A stretch of 64,000 bases of DNA from Yersinia intermedia (GCF_900635455.1 NZ_LR134116.1:2294001-2358000); one strand, 5' to 3'; positions 34,362-44,022 are shown, counted from the first letter of the stretch. Numbers and translations: made by a program. The notes: generated by a model from the sequence alone, not told the origin.

Positions 34362-35080
34362 ATCTGCAAACCATGCTGGAAGCTGCACCGACATTTTTGT
34401 ATAGCGATGGGTCGGATGTTACCGGGTTGGCCATGACCGCTAAGCTGTTTCTACTGTCCGTAGTGCCGGGTTTATTGCTGGCGCTACTGATGGCGGTAGG
34501 GCAAGCTTTTGGCCCACGCCCGCTATCCTGGTTTATCCGCAGCATAACTTATTTTTTCCGTAGCACGCCGCTCTATCTGCAATTGATGCTGATCTACTAC
34601 GGTTTGTCACAGTTTGACATCGTGCAGTTGGGTTGGCAGGACGACCAACCGTTCTGGCTGCTGTTCCGTGATGCCACCTTCTGTGCCACGCTCGCGTTGG
34701 TGCTCAATACCAGTGCTTATGTGGCAGAATTATTGGCGGGAATGATGGTGACGTTTCCCCGTCAGGAATGGGTGGCGGGCGAAGCTTTTGGCATGAGCCA
34801 ATGGCAGATTATTCGCCGGCTGGTATTGCCCGCAACGCTGCGGCGCGGTATTCCGGCGCTGAATAACGAGATGGTATTCCTGCTACACGCCACCTCGCTT
34901 GCCAGTACCGTAACGCTATTGGATATTACCGGAGTGGCACGCTCGTTATATGCCGCAACCTATTCACCGTTTATACCGTTCCTGATGGCGGCGGCGCTCT
35001 ACCTGTTATGCACCTTCATGCTGATTTACCTATTTTCACGCGCAGAACGGCGCTGGCTGGCATTTGCCCGTCACGATTAA
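34358..35080 (+). CDS. Amino-acid ABC transporter permease (HisM-like)
   Basis: Second permease of the importer, 240 residues with about five transmembrane helices. It carries SITYFFRSTPLYLQLMLIYYG and the EAA loop VAGEAFGMSQWQIIRRLVLPA. It is translationally coupled to the upstream permease. No gene for the cognate ATPase follows or precedes in this window, so the complex must borrow one encoded elsewhere. It is convergent with the Lrp-type gene. Confidence 0.9.
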   Translation: MNLQTMLEAAPTFLYSDGSDVTGLAMTAKLFLLSVVPGLLLALLMAVGQAFGPRPLSWFIRSITYFFRSTPLYLQLMLIYYGLSQFDIVQLGWQDDQPFWLLFRDATFCATLALVLNTSAYVAELLAGMMVTFPRQEWVAGEAFGMSQWQIIRRLVLPATLRRGIPALNNEMVFLLHATSLASTVTLLDITGVARSLYAATYSPFIPFLMAAALYLLCTFMLIYLFSRAERRWLAFARHD

Positions 35081-35094
35081 GTGCCACTGCGGAT

Positions 35095-35550
35095 TTAAGT
35101 GCGTTTGATGGTTTGTAATTCAGTCAGGGTGACGATTTTATCGACGCGGAATTTTTTACTGGTCAGCCAACTATCAGCCAGTAACCGGTAGTGTTCCATG
35201 TTACGACAACCAATGCGCACCAGGAAATCGAAGCTGCCACCGACCAACCAACAGTCCAGCACCTCCGGCGTTTTGCACACTTCCTGTTCGAATGCCGCCT
35301 GGGAGTGCCCGTGGTCGGCCAGTGCAATTTGTGCTTGTATAACAAAAGCATGCGCAGGTTCCGGCAACTCAATAATAGCGCTGTAACCGCGGATAATACC
35401 GGCACGCTCCAGTAGCCGCACGCGCTCCAGACAAGGGCGAGCGGTAAGGTTTACCTGTTCAGAGAGCTTTTGATAAGAGATGCGACCATCCTGGCTCAGT
35501 ATTTCAAGGATTTTTTTGTCAATTCGGTCAAGCCGGGCTTTCTTTTCCAC
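35095..35550 (-). CDS. Lrp/AsnC-type regulator
   Basis: A 151-residue regulator with an N-terminal helix-turn-helix (DKKILEILSQDGRISYQKLSEQV) and a C-terminal RAM ligand domain (CWLVGGSFDFLVRIG). The frame allows a TTG start at 35565 that would overlap the first base of the divergent gene's ATG; a GTG at 35550 is more plausible. It lies between the transporter and the AstE-like hydrolase and may respond to an amino acid to regulate both. Its target genes are inferred from position. Confidence 0.87.
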   Translation of the reverse strand: MEKKARLDRIDKKILEILSQDGRISYQKLSEQVNLTARPCLERVRLLERAGIIRGYSAIIELPEPAHAFVIQAQIALADHGHSQAAFEQEVCKTPEVLDCWLVGGSFDFLVRIGCRNMEHYRLLADSWLTSKKFRVDKIVTLTELQTIKRT

Positions 35551-35564
35551 AGATAGGACGTCCA

Positions 35565-36680
35565 ATGAAAATCAATAATCATAAGTTACCTGAACATGCC
35601 CTGGGTGGGCAGCGTCAATTAACCAGCTTTCATTTTGGCCAGCAAGGCTCAGGTGAAAAAATCTATCTACAAGCTGGCCTGCATGCTGATGAACTGCCCG
35701 GCATGCTGGTATTACATTATCTTAAAAGATTACTGAGTCAGGCGGAACGGCGCGGTGAAATTCAGAGCGAAATAATTATTGTGCCGCTTGCCAACCCAGT
35801 AGGTATTGCGCAAGTGCTCCTTAATAGTGGTATCGGCCGTTTTGATCTGGGCAGTGGCCGCAATTTCAACCGTGATTTCCCTGATCTGGCTCAAGGGGTA
35901 CAAACGCGGCTGGCATCGTGGTCACTCACTGATAGTGTTGATATGCGGCAACACGTTCGTGTTGCCATGGTTGAGGCATTGCAGGATTTGCCCGCCAGCA
36001 GTGAAGTCGCAGCGCTGCGCCAACACTTGTTAAGACTGGCTTGTGATGCGGACCTGGTGCTGGATCTGCATTGTGATGATCACGCTATTTTGCACATGTA
36101 CGCTGATCCTGCCTGGCGTGAACCCGCCGAAACCTTGGCTCGGTTCTTAGATATTGGCACCGTATTACTGTCGCAAGATAGCGGGGGTGGATCCTTTGAT
36201 GAGGCTTGCAGCTTGCCATGGCACCGGTTAGCGGCGCACTATCCGGCGTTAAAACTTGAACCGGGCTGCATGGCGGTGACGCTAGAATTACGGGGTCAAC
36301 AGGATGTTAGCCACGCGTTGGCCAGTGCTGACGCCGAGCGCCTTTATCACTATTTGCAGTACCGTGGCGCAGTCAAAGGCCAATCTTTGGTTATTCCGAA
36401 GCGGGAAGTCACTCTGTTGCCGTTTACGGCGGGTGAGATAGTGACAGCACCTGCCAGTGGCATTTTGCTGTTATTACGCCAGCCGGGTGAATGGGTTGGG
36501 AAAGATGAAGTGGTAGCTGAAATTATTGATCCGCTCACCGATACGGTAAAAGCGGTTCGCGCTCAGGCTGGCGGCATTATCTACGCCAGTCGGCGGGCAC
36601 CTTTTGTCACATTGGGGGCAGAAGTGATGAAAATTGCAGGCAAAACCCCCTACACCGGTGGCGGGGGGTTGGCGTTGTGA
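35565..36680 (+). CDS. Succinylglutamate desuccinylase/aspartoacylase-family zinc hydrolase
   Basis: A 371-residue M14-like zinc hydrolase of the AstE/AspA family, which removes acyl groups from N-acyl amino acids. The zinc site is visible as LQAGLHADELPG (His, Glu near residues 39-42) and the third ligand as VLDLHCDDHA near residue 167. FNRDFPD and a Glu in the TLELRG segment complete the site. The C-terminal 90 residues form a lipoyl/barrel-like domain (GEIVTAPASGILLLL, DTVKAVRAQAGGIIY). The substrate is unknown; linkage to DDAH and an amino-acid importer suggests an acylated amino acid. AGGA precedes the ATG. Confidence 0.83.
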   Translation: MKINNHKLPEHALGGQRQLTSFHFGQQGSGEKIYLQAGLHADELPGMLVLHYLKRLLSQAERRGEIQSEIIIVPLANPVGIAQVLLNSGIGRFDLGSGRNFNRDFPDLAQGVQTRLASWSLTDSVDMRQHVRVAMVEALQDLPASSEVAALRQHLLRLACDADLVLDLHCDDHAILHMYADPAWREPAETLARFLDIGTVLLSQDSGGGSFDEACSLPWHRLAAHYPALKLEPGCMAVTLELRGQQDVSHALASADAERLYHYLQYRGAVKGQSLVIPKREVTLLPFTAGEIVTAPASGILLLLRQPGEWVGKDEVVAEIIDPLTDTVKAVRAQAGGIIYASRRAPFVTLGAEVMKIAGKTPYTGGGGLAL

Positions 36681-36716
36681 TGTTATAGCGCATCAGTCTT
36701 AATGATGGGTATGCGT

Positions 36717-37850
36717 TTAAACACTCAGTTCACGTAATAGGGGGAAAGCCTGTTGGGTCTGTTCTTCGCTGACGACGAACCCGCGTAATTGATGTGAACT
36801 ATCAGTGCCACGCGCCACTATCCCCTGTGGCGTCAGGCATATCTCCCAGTGGAGATCTTCGCGGTTGGTTTCGCCAGCGAAATAGAGCGGTAGATCAGGT
36901 GTTTTGACTTTAACTAACATCGGCGGCAGGGTGAGAGACGTGGCTCCCCCTAGAATATTTTTTGCCAGTGTCATGGCTCCCACTAATATGGGCTGCAAAA
37001 ATGGCAGTACTTTCCCCTCGACCTCGGCACAATCACCTACGGCAAAGATATCTGGATCAGCCGTTTGTAACTGATTATTGACCTTAATACCGCGCCCAAT
37101 ATCAAGACCTGCGGCAGCGGCGAGGGCCGTTTTCGGTTTTAAACCAATCGCAGCAATGACAGCATCAACGGTATATGTTTGCCCTGATCCAAGCTCTACT
37201 CGCAAGCCGTTGGCGACTTTCATTACACCGCGTAATTCTTGATTGAATACCAGGGTAACACCACGCTGACTGAGACGGTGTTGTAAGCGGCTACTGATCT
37301 CCACTGGCATAACAGAGGCCAGTAAACTGTGTGCCTTATCCACCAAAATCACCTGCTTACCAGAACGCTGTAGGTCCATTGCCAACTCCGTCCCGATTAA
37401 CCCGCCGCCCAGCACTAAAACACGCGATGCCTTTTGCAACATATCTTGATGTTGCCGGTATTCATTTTGGCTATTAAATGTAACGATCATCTCGCTACCG
37501 GGCACGGTCGGAACCAGTGCGGACGCCCCGGTAGCCAGCACTAATTTATGGTAATTAAATGCCCGATCACCACAAAAAACGCGTTTAGTGTGCCGCTCAA
37601 TGGCGGTGACCAACATCGCTGTATGCAAAGTAAGATTATTTTCTTCGGCAAACTTCTCGGCCGACAACCGTGTGAGATCGTCAGCGCTCTGCTGAAGACT
37701 AAATACATGACTTAAATCAGGTTTATTATAATCCACGCCACTGTCAGCGGCGATCATCTGGATTGGCACTTGTGGGTCAAGTTTACGGATGTTTTTAACC
37801 ACTTGGCGGGCGGCAAAACCTGAACCCACAATAATAATGTTATCTGTCAT
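36717..37850 (-). CDS. norW: NADH:flavorubredoxin reductase
   Basis: FAD enzyme that passes electrons from NADH to flavorubredoxin NorV for nitric-oxide reduction to N2O. The 377-residue protein (same length as E. coli NorW) has the FAD motif IIVGSGFAARQVVKNIRK at the N-terminus, the NADH motif VLVLGGGLIGTELAMDLQR near residue 140, and the FAD-binding DIFAVGDCAEV near residue 265. A longer frame to 37937 exists, but GGAG eight bases before the ATG at 37850 defines the start. It lies 11 bases after norV. Confidence 0.95.
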   Translation of the reverse strand: MTDNIIIVGSGFAARQVVKNIRKLDPQVPIQMIAADSGVDYNKPDLSHVFSLQQSADDLTRLSAEKFAEENNLTLHTAMLVTAIERHTKRVFCGDRAFNYHKLVLATGASALVPTVPGSEMIVTFNSQNEYRQHQDMLQKASRVLVLGGGLIGTELAMDLQRSGKQVILVDKAHSLLASVMPVEISSRLQHRLSQRGVTLVFNQELRGVMKVANGLRVELGSGQTYTVDAVIAAIGLKPKTALAAAAGLDIGRGIKVNNQLQTADPDIFAVGDCAEVEGKVLPFLQPILVGAMTLAKNILGGATSLTLPPMLVKVKTPDLPLYFAGETNREDLHWEICLTPQGIVARGTDSSHQLRGFVVSEEQTQQAFPLLRELSV

Positions 37851-37861
37851 AACATGCTCCA

Positions 37862-39301
37862 TTACAGTGGATCGAAAACAGATTTGCCCAACCCACACTC
37901 TGGGCAGAGGAAGAAATCGGGTACATTTTCCCAGCACGTTCCCGGCTTAACCTCTTGAAGAGGCTCACCCAGTGCCGGATCATATATCCACTGGCAAACA
38001 CTGCATTGCATTGAAATACCCAGATTTTGTTTCTCGGCGCGGGCCTTTTCTTGAGTGAGGGCGATAGCATCGTCAACCTCAGAGGAATGGGGGGTCTCCA
38101 ATGGGTGGAGTGCCCATTCGCGGGCAATTTTACGCCCATGTTCACGACACTCTGCTAAAGCATCAGTATCAGGCCGCCATTTCATTTTTAAGGAGAGGGA
38201 GATATCAAACCCGGCATCCATCAGGCGAGTTTGAATGCGGTCAACCGCACCGCCAGTCCAGCCAAAGCTGCCAAATGCCGCAGCTTTTTTGTTACGGAAA
38301 CGTAATCCAGCTAGTTCTTCGAGCATCCCCGCGATTTTTGGCATCATGACGTTGTTCATGGTGGAAGAACCTACCAAAACACCTTTAGAACGGAAGACCT
38401 GAGTGAGGATTTCATTTTTGTCGTGGCGGGCAATGTTGTAGATCTTCACCGCCACGCCGGGGTCGGTATCGTGAATACCCTGAGCAATAGCATCGGCCAT
38501 CATTCGGGTATTATTTGACATGGTGTCATAGAAAATGGTTACCCGGTCTTCTTGATAATCTGCCGCCCAGGCCAGATATTGCGTAACAATTTGGGTTGGA
38601 TTATCGCGCCATACCACGCCATGGGAGGTGGCAATCATTGAAACTGGCAGATTGAAACCAAGAATTTCATTGATTTTGGGTGTTACCAAGCGGCTGAAAG
38701 GGGTCAAAATGTTGGCATAATAGCGAGCGCACTGTTCATAAAGTTCGGTCTGATCGACTTCATCATTAAACAGATGCTCATCACAGTAGTGCTGACCGAA
38801 AGCATCATTACTGAACAACACGGCATCCCCCGTGATGTAAGTCATCATGCTGTCAGGCCAATGCAGCATCGGTGTTTCAACAAAGATTAATTGCTTACCG
38901 TTGCCAATATCCAAGGTATCGCCTGTTTTAACCGTAATGAAATTCCATTCAGGATGATGATGATGTCCGTTGATTGAGTCGATAGCATTGGCGGTGCAAT
39001 AAATCGGAGTATTGGGGATACGGGCCATTAACTCGGTTAATGCACCGGCATGGTCTTCTTCTGCATGGTTGATAACAATATAGTCGAGCGCATTTAAGTC
39101 GATCTCTTGTTCTAAATTGGCAACAAAATCTCGATCAAATTTCTGATCGACAGTATCGATCAAAATGTTCTTTTCTTCGCAGATTAAATAGCTGTTGTAA
39201 CTGGTCCCTTTCAGGGTTTTGTACTCAGTTCCATGGAAATCGCGCACTTCCCAATCACGTTGCCCAACCCATTTGATATTATTCTTAACTTGAATCGCCA
39301 T
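37862..39301 (-). CDS. norV: Anaerobic nitric oxide reductase flavorubredoxin
   Basis: Di-iron flavodiiron protein that reduces NO under anoxia. The beta-lactamase-like domain shows the iron ligands in [12 protein letters not shown] (H-x-E-x-D-H), the central flavodoxin domain binds FMN ([16 protein letters not shown]), and the C-terminal rubredoxin domain has the two CxxC pairs ([10 protein letters not shown] and LCPECGLGK). The 479 residues match E. coli NorV. It is expressed from a sigma-54 promoter with NorR sites upstream, and norW follows. Confidence 0.96.
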   Translation of the reverse strand: MAIQVKNNIKWVGQRDWEVRDFHGTEYKTLKGTSYNSYLICEEKNILIDTVDQKFDRDFVANLEQEIDLNALDYIVINHAEEDHAGALTELMARIPNTPIYCTANAIDSINGHHHHPEWNFITVKTGDTLDIGNGKQLIFVETPMLHWPDSMMTYITGDAVLFSNDAFGQHYCDEHLFNDEVDQTELYEQCARYYANILTPFSRLVTPKINEILGFNLPVSMIATSHGVVWRDNPTQIVTQYLAWAADYQEDRVTIFYDTMSNNTRMMADAIAQGIHDTDPGVAVKIYNIARHDKNEILTQVFRSKGVLVGSSTMNNVMMPKIAGMLEELAGLRFRNKKAAAFGSFGWTGGAVDRIQTRLMDAGFDISLSLKMKWRPDTDALAECREHGRKIAREWALHPLETPHSSEVDDAIALTQEKARAEKQNLGISMQCSVCQWIYDPALGEPLQEVKPGTCWENVPDFFLCPECGLGKSVFDPL

Positions 39302-39345
39302 GAACCGTTCCTCAACTAAAATAAATGATTTACCTCATCTTAGAG

Positions 39346-39361
39346 AGCAAATGGCGTGCCA
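39346..39361 (-). promoter_or_regulatory. Sigma-54 promoter of norVW
   Basis: On the minus strand TGGCACGCCATTTGCT has the -24/-12 pattern TGGCAC-N5-TTGCW exactly. It lies about 45-60 bases before the norV start. Together with the upstream NorR sites this marks a NorR-activated promoter. Confidence 0.9.
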
Positions 39362-39403
39362 TGATTTATGATATTGATTTTAATCAGATAAAAATTAAGA
39401 TTA

Positions 39404-39459
39404 GTCATTATGACATTAATGTGCCATTGTCATAATGACTAACACTATGTCGGAATGAC
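39404..39459. promoter_or_regulatory. Three NorR binding sites
   Basis: GTCATTATGAC (39404-39414), GTCATAATGAC (39429-39439) and GTCGGAATGAC (39449-39459) all fit GT-N7-AC, the NorR target, with nearly identical inner bases. They lie about 45 to 110 bases upstream of the norVW promoter and next to the norR start. Three tandem sites are the arrangement required for NorR in E. coli. Confidence 0.9.
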
Positions 39460-39464
39460 AAAAT

Positions 39465-41006
39465 ATGAGTTTATCCATTCAGTCACTGGCCAAAATAGCC
39501 ATTGAGCTACAGGGCGGCTTATCAGGGCAAGATCGTTTTCAGACGTTAGTCAGTAGCTTGCGGCAATTACTGCAATGCGATGCCTCGGCACTTTTGCGTT
39601 ATGAATATCAATTGTTCCGGCCATTGGCTATTGACGGTTTATCTCCTGATGTATTGGGGCGGCGTTTTTCGTTGTCATCCCATCCACGATTAGAGGCTAT
39701 TGCCCGCGCAGGGAATGTGGTCCGTTTCCCGACTGACAGCCATCTCCCTGACCCCTATGACGGTCTGATCCCAGGGCATGATGAGCTTAAAGTCCATGCC
39801 TGCATTGGTCTGCCCTTGTTTGCTGATCAGACACTTATTGGTGCATTAACTTTTGACAGTATGAACCCGCTGCAATTTGATGGATTCAGTGATGAAGAGC
39901 TTAAACTGATTGGTGTATTAGCGGCCTCGGCATTGAATAATGCACTTTTAGTCGACGTGTTGGAGAAGCAAGCGCTCCCTACGGTTAGTTCATTAAGCAT
40001 CCAAAAACAAGCCACCTCTAGCTCGGAAGACGAGATGATTGGCCTGTCGCCGTTGATACTGCAACTAAAACATGAGATAGGCGTGGTAGCGGGTTCAGAA
40101 CTGAATGTGCTAATCACTGGGGAGACGGGGGTCGGTAAAGAGTTGGTTGCTCAGGCAATTCATCATTTATCACCGCGCGCTACTAAGGCATTGATCTATT
40201 TAAACTGTGCCGCCTTGCCTGAGAATGTGGCGGAGAGCGAATTATTTGGTCATGTGAAGGGGGCTTTTACTGGTGCAATACATGACCGAACCGGTAAGTT
40301 TGAAATTGCCGACAATGGCACGCTATTTCTCGATGAGATTGGCGAGCTTTCTTTGGTACTTCAGGCCAAATTACTCCGTGTTATTCAGTATGGCGACTTG
40401 CAACGTGTCGGTGACGACAGTACCAAGCGGGTGAATGTTCGTATTATTGCTGCTACCAATTGTGACCTTAAACAAGCGGTTATAGAAGGGCGCTTTCGCG
40501 TTGATCTGTTTCACCGTTTGAGTGTGTTCCCATTACATGTTCCACCGTTACGGGAACGGAAAGGGGATATTGTCCTGTTAGCCGGATTTTTTGTAGAGCG
40601 GATAAGAAAGAAACTGGGGCTGCAGCAGTTGGGCATCCCGGCAACCACACTCACCCTGCTAGAGAATTACCGGTGGCCCGGAAATGTGCGTGAATTGGAA
40701 CATGCTATTTATCGTGCTGCGGTACTGGCGCGCGCCTCACAACCGGCGACAGAATCTCCGCAACTTCATGCTGATTTATTTAATATTACGGTCACTGTCA
40801 TACCCGGTGTGTCACCGATAGCCGCTAGCGAGGATCAACGCACCACACCTGTAGACCTACAAGCGGCGACCCGTGATTTTCAGCGGCAGGTTATAACGCA
40901 GGTTCTTCAGGCGAATGAGATGAATTGGTCAGCATGTGCTCGTGCGCTAAACCTTGACGCAGGTAACCTCCATCGTCTTGCCAAACGGCTCGGCATCAAA
41001 CGATAG
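39465..41006 (+). CDS. norR: Anaerobic nitric oxide-responsive sigma-54 activator
   Basis: Bacterial enhancer-binding protein of 513 residues. The N-terminal GAF domain (residues about 20-165) holds a mononuclear iron that senses NO. The AAA+ domain has the Walker A motif [15 protein letters not shown] near residue 222, the sigma-54 contact loop GAFTGA near residue 265 and Walker [12 protein letters not shown] near residue 285. The C-terminal Fis-type helix-turn-helix is [23 protein letters not shown]. It is divergent from norVW and probably autoregulated. Confidence 0.95.
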   Translation: MSLSIQSLAKIAIELQGGLSGQDRFQTLVSSLRQLLQCDASALLRYEYQLFRPLAIDGLSPDVLGRRFSLSSHPRLEAIARAGNVVRFPTDSHLPDPYDGLIPGHDELKVHACIGLPLFADQTLIGALTFDSMNPLQFDGFSDEELKLIGVLAASALNNALLVDVLEKQALPTVSSLSIQKQATSSSEDEMIGLSPLILQLKHEIGVVAGSELNVLITGETGVGKELVAQAIHHLSPRATKALIYLNCAALPENVAESELFGHVKGAFTGAIHDRTGKFEIADNGTLFLDEIGELSLVLQAKLLRVIQYGDLQRVGDDSTKRVNVRIIAATNCDLKQAVIEGRFRVDLFHRLSVFPLHVPPLRERKGDIVLLAGFFVERIRKKLGLQQLGIPATTLTLLENYRWPGNVRELEHAIYRAAVLARASQPATESPQLHADLFNITVTVIPGVSPIAASEDQRTTPVDLQAATRDFQRQVITQVLQANEMNWSACARALNLDAGNLHRLAKRLGIKR

Positions 41007-41072
41007 GGGCCGCCGTCTAATGCAGTGAGTTCGGCATTTTAATGGGGCGCACTAGCGATATTCACTTGAGTG

Positions 41073-41106
41073 AGAAAAGGCGTAAACCGAGTTTATCGCC
41101 TTTTCT
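41073..41106. terminator. Bidirectional terminator between norR and yghU
   Basis: AGAAAAGGCG plus TAAAC pair with GTTTA plus CGCCTTTTCT around a 3-base loop, with one bulge. T- and A-rich flanks allow function on both strands of this convergent gap. Confidence 0.8.
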
Positions 41107-41133
41107 AGTCGAATTTACTTTATCGCTTATGAC

Positions 41134-41982
41134 CTATAAGTGATCGAAATCTGATGCATCGTGGCGCTCAGGCAACTGCTCATTGGGCTCTCCCCAAGTG
41201 CGATTGACAATACGCCCCCGTTGCACGGCTGGCCGCTGCGCAATCTTCTCCGTCCAACGTATCAAGTGGGTATAGGATTTCACATCCAGGAATTCCCCAG
41301 CTTCATACTGCAAGCCTAAAACTAAATTGCCATACCAAGGCCAGATGGCGATATCTGCAATCGAATATTCATCACCGGCAATATACTCATGTGTTTTGAG
41401 CTGAGTATTGAGCAAATCGAGCTGGCGCTTAGCTTCCATTGTGAAACGGTCAATCGCGTATTCGATTTTTACCGGGGCATAATGATAAAAATGACCAAAA
41501 CCTCCGCCTAAATAAGGTGCCGCGCCCTGTAACCAAAATAACCAGTTCAGGGCTTCCGTTCTCTGTGCGTGATCTTTTGGCAGGAAATGGCCGAACTTAT
41601 CCGCCAGATAAAGCAAAATAGCCCCGGACTCAAAAACTCTCACGGGAGTCGGGGTGGAGTGGTCCATCAGCGCGGGGATTTTTGAATTAGGATTCACGGC
41701 GACAAAACCACTGGAGAACTGGTCGCCTTCACTTATCCGAATCAAGTGGGCATCGTACTCTGCGCCTTTCTCGCCCAGAGCCAGCAACTCTTCCAGCAGA
41801 ATAGTGACCTTCTGACCGTTGGGTGTCGCCATGGAGTAAAGCTGTAACGGATGTTTGCCAACCGGCAGGGTCGCTTCATGACGTGCACCTGCTGTTGGGC
41901 GGTTGATTTTGGACCATACACCGCCACTTTCATTATTTTCCGTCCAGACCTTTGGAGGCTGGTATTCGTTATCTTTCATCAT
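41134..41982 (-). CDS. yghU: Glutathione-dependent disulfide-bond oxidoreductase YghU
   Basis: Nu-class glutathione transferase, 282 residues, acting on organic hydroperoxides and disulfides with two bound glutathione molecules. The N-terminal extension YQPPKVWTENN, then LPVGKHPLQLYSMATPNGQKV (thioredoxin-fold start, landmark 41775-41860), VNPNSKIPAL with the cis-proline, the FESGAILLYLADKFG segment, and the helical C-domain GGGFGHFYHYAPVKIEYAI agree with E. coli YghU. The C-terminus ends with ERHDASDFDHL as in that family. It is convergent with norR and probably monocistronic. Confidence 0.92.
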   Translation of the reverse strand: MMKDNEYQPPKVWTENNESGGVWSKINRPTAGARHEATLPVGKHPLQLYSMATPNGQKVTILLEELLALGEKGAEYDAHLIRISEGDQFSSGFVAVNPNSKIPALMDHSTPTPVRVFESGAILLYLADKFGHFLPKDHAQRTEALNWLFWLQGAAPYLGGGFGHFYHYAPVKIEYAIDRFTMEAKRQLDLLNTQLKTHEYIAGDEYSIADIAIWPWYGNLVLGLQYEAGEFLDVKSYTHLIRWTEKIAQRPAVQRGRIVNRTWGEPNEQLPERHDASDFDHL

Positions 41983-42149
41983 TGATTACCTTATTTGAGA
42001 ATGAATACGAACTTAATAATACTCATAGTGATTATGCATCAATAATAAAAGATAACAGGGATAATATTTGTTGTTAAGCGGCAGGCATGGGCCGGTAACC
42101 GTAGGCCAAAAGGGCGTAAGGGAATCATTACCGGTAAGAATGAGGTCAC

Positions 42150-43325
42150 TTAAACTTCATACAACACCTTGGATGCTTCTGCAACCTGCCGCTCCAGCAG
42201 CTTGAGGGTCTTGGATAATACGTTTTCCTGTTCTTTGAACCAGTGATCTTTATCGGACAGAGAGGTAACAAGTTGCCAGGAGTCTTCATCCTCCAATGCT
42301 TCCAGTTCACGCAACATCGCATCAATTTGATCTCTGACCTGCTTAATCTTTCTGCGCAACCGTTCAAGGTCATCAATACAGTCGCTCGCCATCAGTGGTT
42401 CGAACCCACGTTTTAAACTCTCGAGCAATGCATTAATCGCGGGGAAATCACCCCGTTGGCGGGCTTGATTGAGCTGAACCATCAGTTGATGTGCTTTCTC
42501 TTTAAACTCATCCGCGACTAAATCTGGATGGCAGAGCCGACTGGCTTGCCGCCACAGGCGTTTTAGTTCCTGACGCTGATCAGCAGAGAGTTTTTGCTCA
42601 TTACTGTGTCGCCGTTCGGCATCTTTTTGCTGTTCCTGATAGCTCTCGTACTTCTCTTTTGCTTCTTCTCGGGCTTTATGGGTTGACTCGGTATTGCGGG
42701 TGCAGAAATCCTTTTCCAGCTCTTTGATTTCCGCCAGCAACGCGGCGATTAAGTCCGTTTGTTGCTGAATCTGCTGCCGTATCTCTATGGTTTCACTCGA
42801 AATAACGGAGAGCGCTAACCAGCGCTGTTTTAACGCGGCAAGTTCATCAATGGCTTGAGATATATACTGCTGGCAGTTGCGATAATCACGTTCCCTGCGT
42901 CGGGCTTCTGCCTGCGCTTTACGCAGGGTACATTCCGCCAACTGTTTGCGTAAATGTAAGATCCGATTCATTAGCGGGCCAAGGCGCACCAGATAGAGAT
43001 CGTTAAAGTCGTCCAACAACTGAACCCGCTCGTTACGTTTATCGATTAACTCGCGTAACTGCTCCTCCAGTGCTTTCAGCTCCATTTTACAGGCGGCCAA
43101 TTCAAGATCTTGCCATTGGGTGACGGCTTGTTTACTCGCCAGCCATGCTGCAATGGCGTCTAGCGCATGCGTAAATTTCCCTTGTTCAATTTCTATGGCA
43201 ATAAAAGCCAGCACGGCGTCCTGAGATTCGCTTTTAAGATAAGGAAGTTGTTGTCGGATAATATCCTCATCTTCAAGCTCAATAGCACTTTTAATGATCT
43301 CCAGCCGTTTAATGAGTTTTTTCAT
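42150..43325 (-). CDS. Coiled-coil protein with a J domain
   Basis: A 391-residue protein dominated by predicted coiled coil (residues about 55-230 and 305-385, rich in Gln, Glu, Arg and Leu) around a J-like module. The module includes RQELKRLWRQASRLCHPDLV with an intact HPD motif near residue 265, the sequence that stimulates Hsp70 ATPases. It could be a specialised cochaperone; the partner Hsp70 and client are unknown. No other motif or signal peptide is visible. It is co-directional with yghU after a 167-base gap that holds nothing recognisable. Confidence 0.7.
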   Translation of the reverse strand: MKKLIKRLEIIKSAIELEDEDIIRQQLPYLKSESQDAVLAFIAIEIEQGKFTHALDAIAAWLASKQAVTQWQDLELAACKMELKALEEQLRELIDKRNERVQLLDDFNDLYLVRLGPLMNRILHLRKQLAECTLRKAQAEARRRERDYRNCQQYISQAIDELAALKQRWLALSVISSETIEIRQQIQQQTDLIAALLAEIKELEKDFCTRNTESTHKAREEAKEKYESYQEQQKDAERRHSNEQKLSADQRQELKRLWRQASRLCHPDLVADEFKEKAHQLMVQLNQARQRGDFPAINALLESLKRGFEPLMASDCIDDLERLRRKIKQVRDQIDAMLRELEALEDEDSWQLVTSLSDKDHWFKEQENVLSKTLKLLERQVAEASKVLYEV

Positions 43326-43624
43326 AAGTATCGGATTTGCTGATAGCGTAGACAGGATAGCGACATACTAAACAACGGTTTCAAATTGTTCCAGATGAAT
43401 AGGATTTATCTCATTAGAATGACCCATTTCACACCATAAAAGTGACTTTCTTATCATCTACACCAGATGAACCGATAGGGGCCATACCATTCAACACCGC
43501 CAGAAGTGCACTTGCACTGGATGAGCCATCAGCGTGGGTTGATGCTATTGGGTTCGATCGCCCGCGAAGACCAGAGATTGTAATCGGGTGATGATGAAAC
43601 AGATATGGAAAATCGAATATATGG

Positions 43625-43652
43625 TTGACTTTGACGCCAAGAATCCTAAGAT
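43625..43652 (+). promoter_or_regulatory. Predicted ars operon promoter
   Basis: TTGACT (43625-43630) and TAAGAT (43647-43652) are separated by 16 bases and lie 28 bases before the arsR start. The preceding ATATATGGTTGACTT resembles the ATATATG-T-TTTGACTT type of ArsR-bound region of E. coli. The remaining part of the 355-base gap (43326-43680) holds nothing else that I can identify. Confidence 0.55.
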
Positions 43653-43680
43653 AACCACAGTATTCAGTCTTGGAAATCTT

Positions 43681-44022
43681 ATGATCACACTCACGCCATT
43701 GCAGCTTTTCAAAAATCTATCCGACGAAACTCGTCTGAATATCATCTTGCTATTGCGAGAGTCTGGCGAGTTGTGCGTTTGTGAACTTTGTGACACCTTG
43801 AATGAGTCTCAACCCAAGATATCCAGACATCTGGCAATGTTGAGAGAATCTGGACTTTTGCTGGATCGCCGTGCAGGGAAGTGGATTCACTATCGTCTGT
43901 CACCTCATATTCCTGCCTGGGCGGCAACCGTGATTGAGCAGGCCTATCTCAGCCAACGCGATAAAATCGTTCTGTTGGTGAGCACTAATGTAGCGCCGAG
44001 CGGTAAGGCAATTTGTCTCTGA
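43681..44022 (+). CDS. arsR: Arsenical resistance operon repressor ArsR
   Basis: Metalloregulator of the SmtB/ArsR family, 113 residues. The As(III) site ELCVCELCDTL lies in helix alpha-3 near residue 32, with three cysteines as in E. coli ArsR. The winged helix includes SQPKISRHLAMLRESGLL. As(III) binding releases it from the operator. The frame extends to an ATG at 43588, but the homologous N-terminus begins at the ATG at 43681. It is the first gene of arsRDABC. Confidence 0.94.
   Translation: MITLTPLQLFKNLSDETRLNIILLLRESGELCVCELCDTLNESQPKISRHLAMLRESGLLLDRRAGKWIHYRLSPHIPAWAATVIEQAYLSQRDKIVLLVSTNVAPSGKAICL

Noticed and set aside
35550..35567. Overlapping divergent start codons of the Lrp-type gene and the AstE-like gene
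   Set aside because: The overlap depends on a TTG start without a ribosome site; a GTG 15 bases downstream is more likely.
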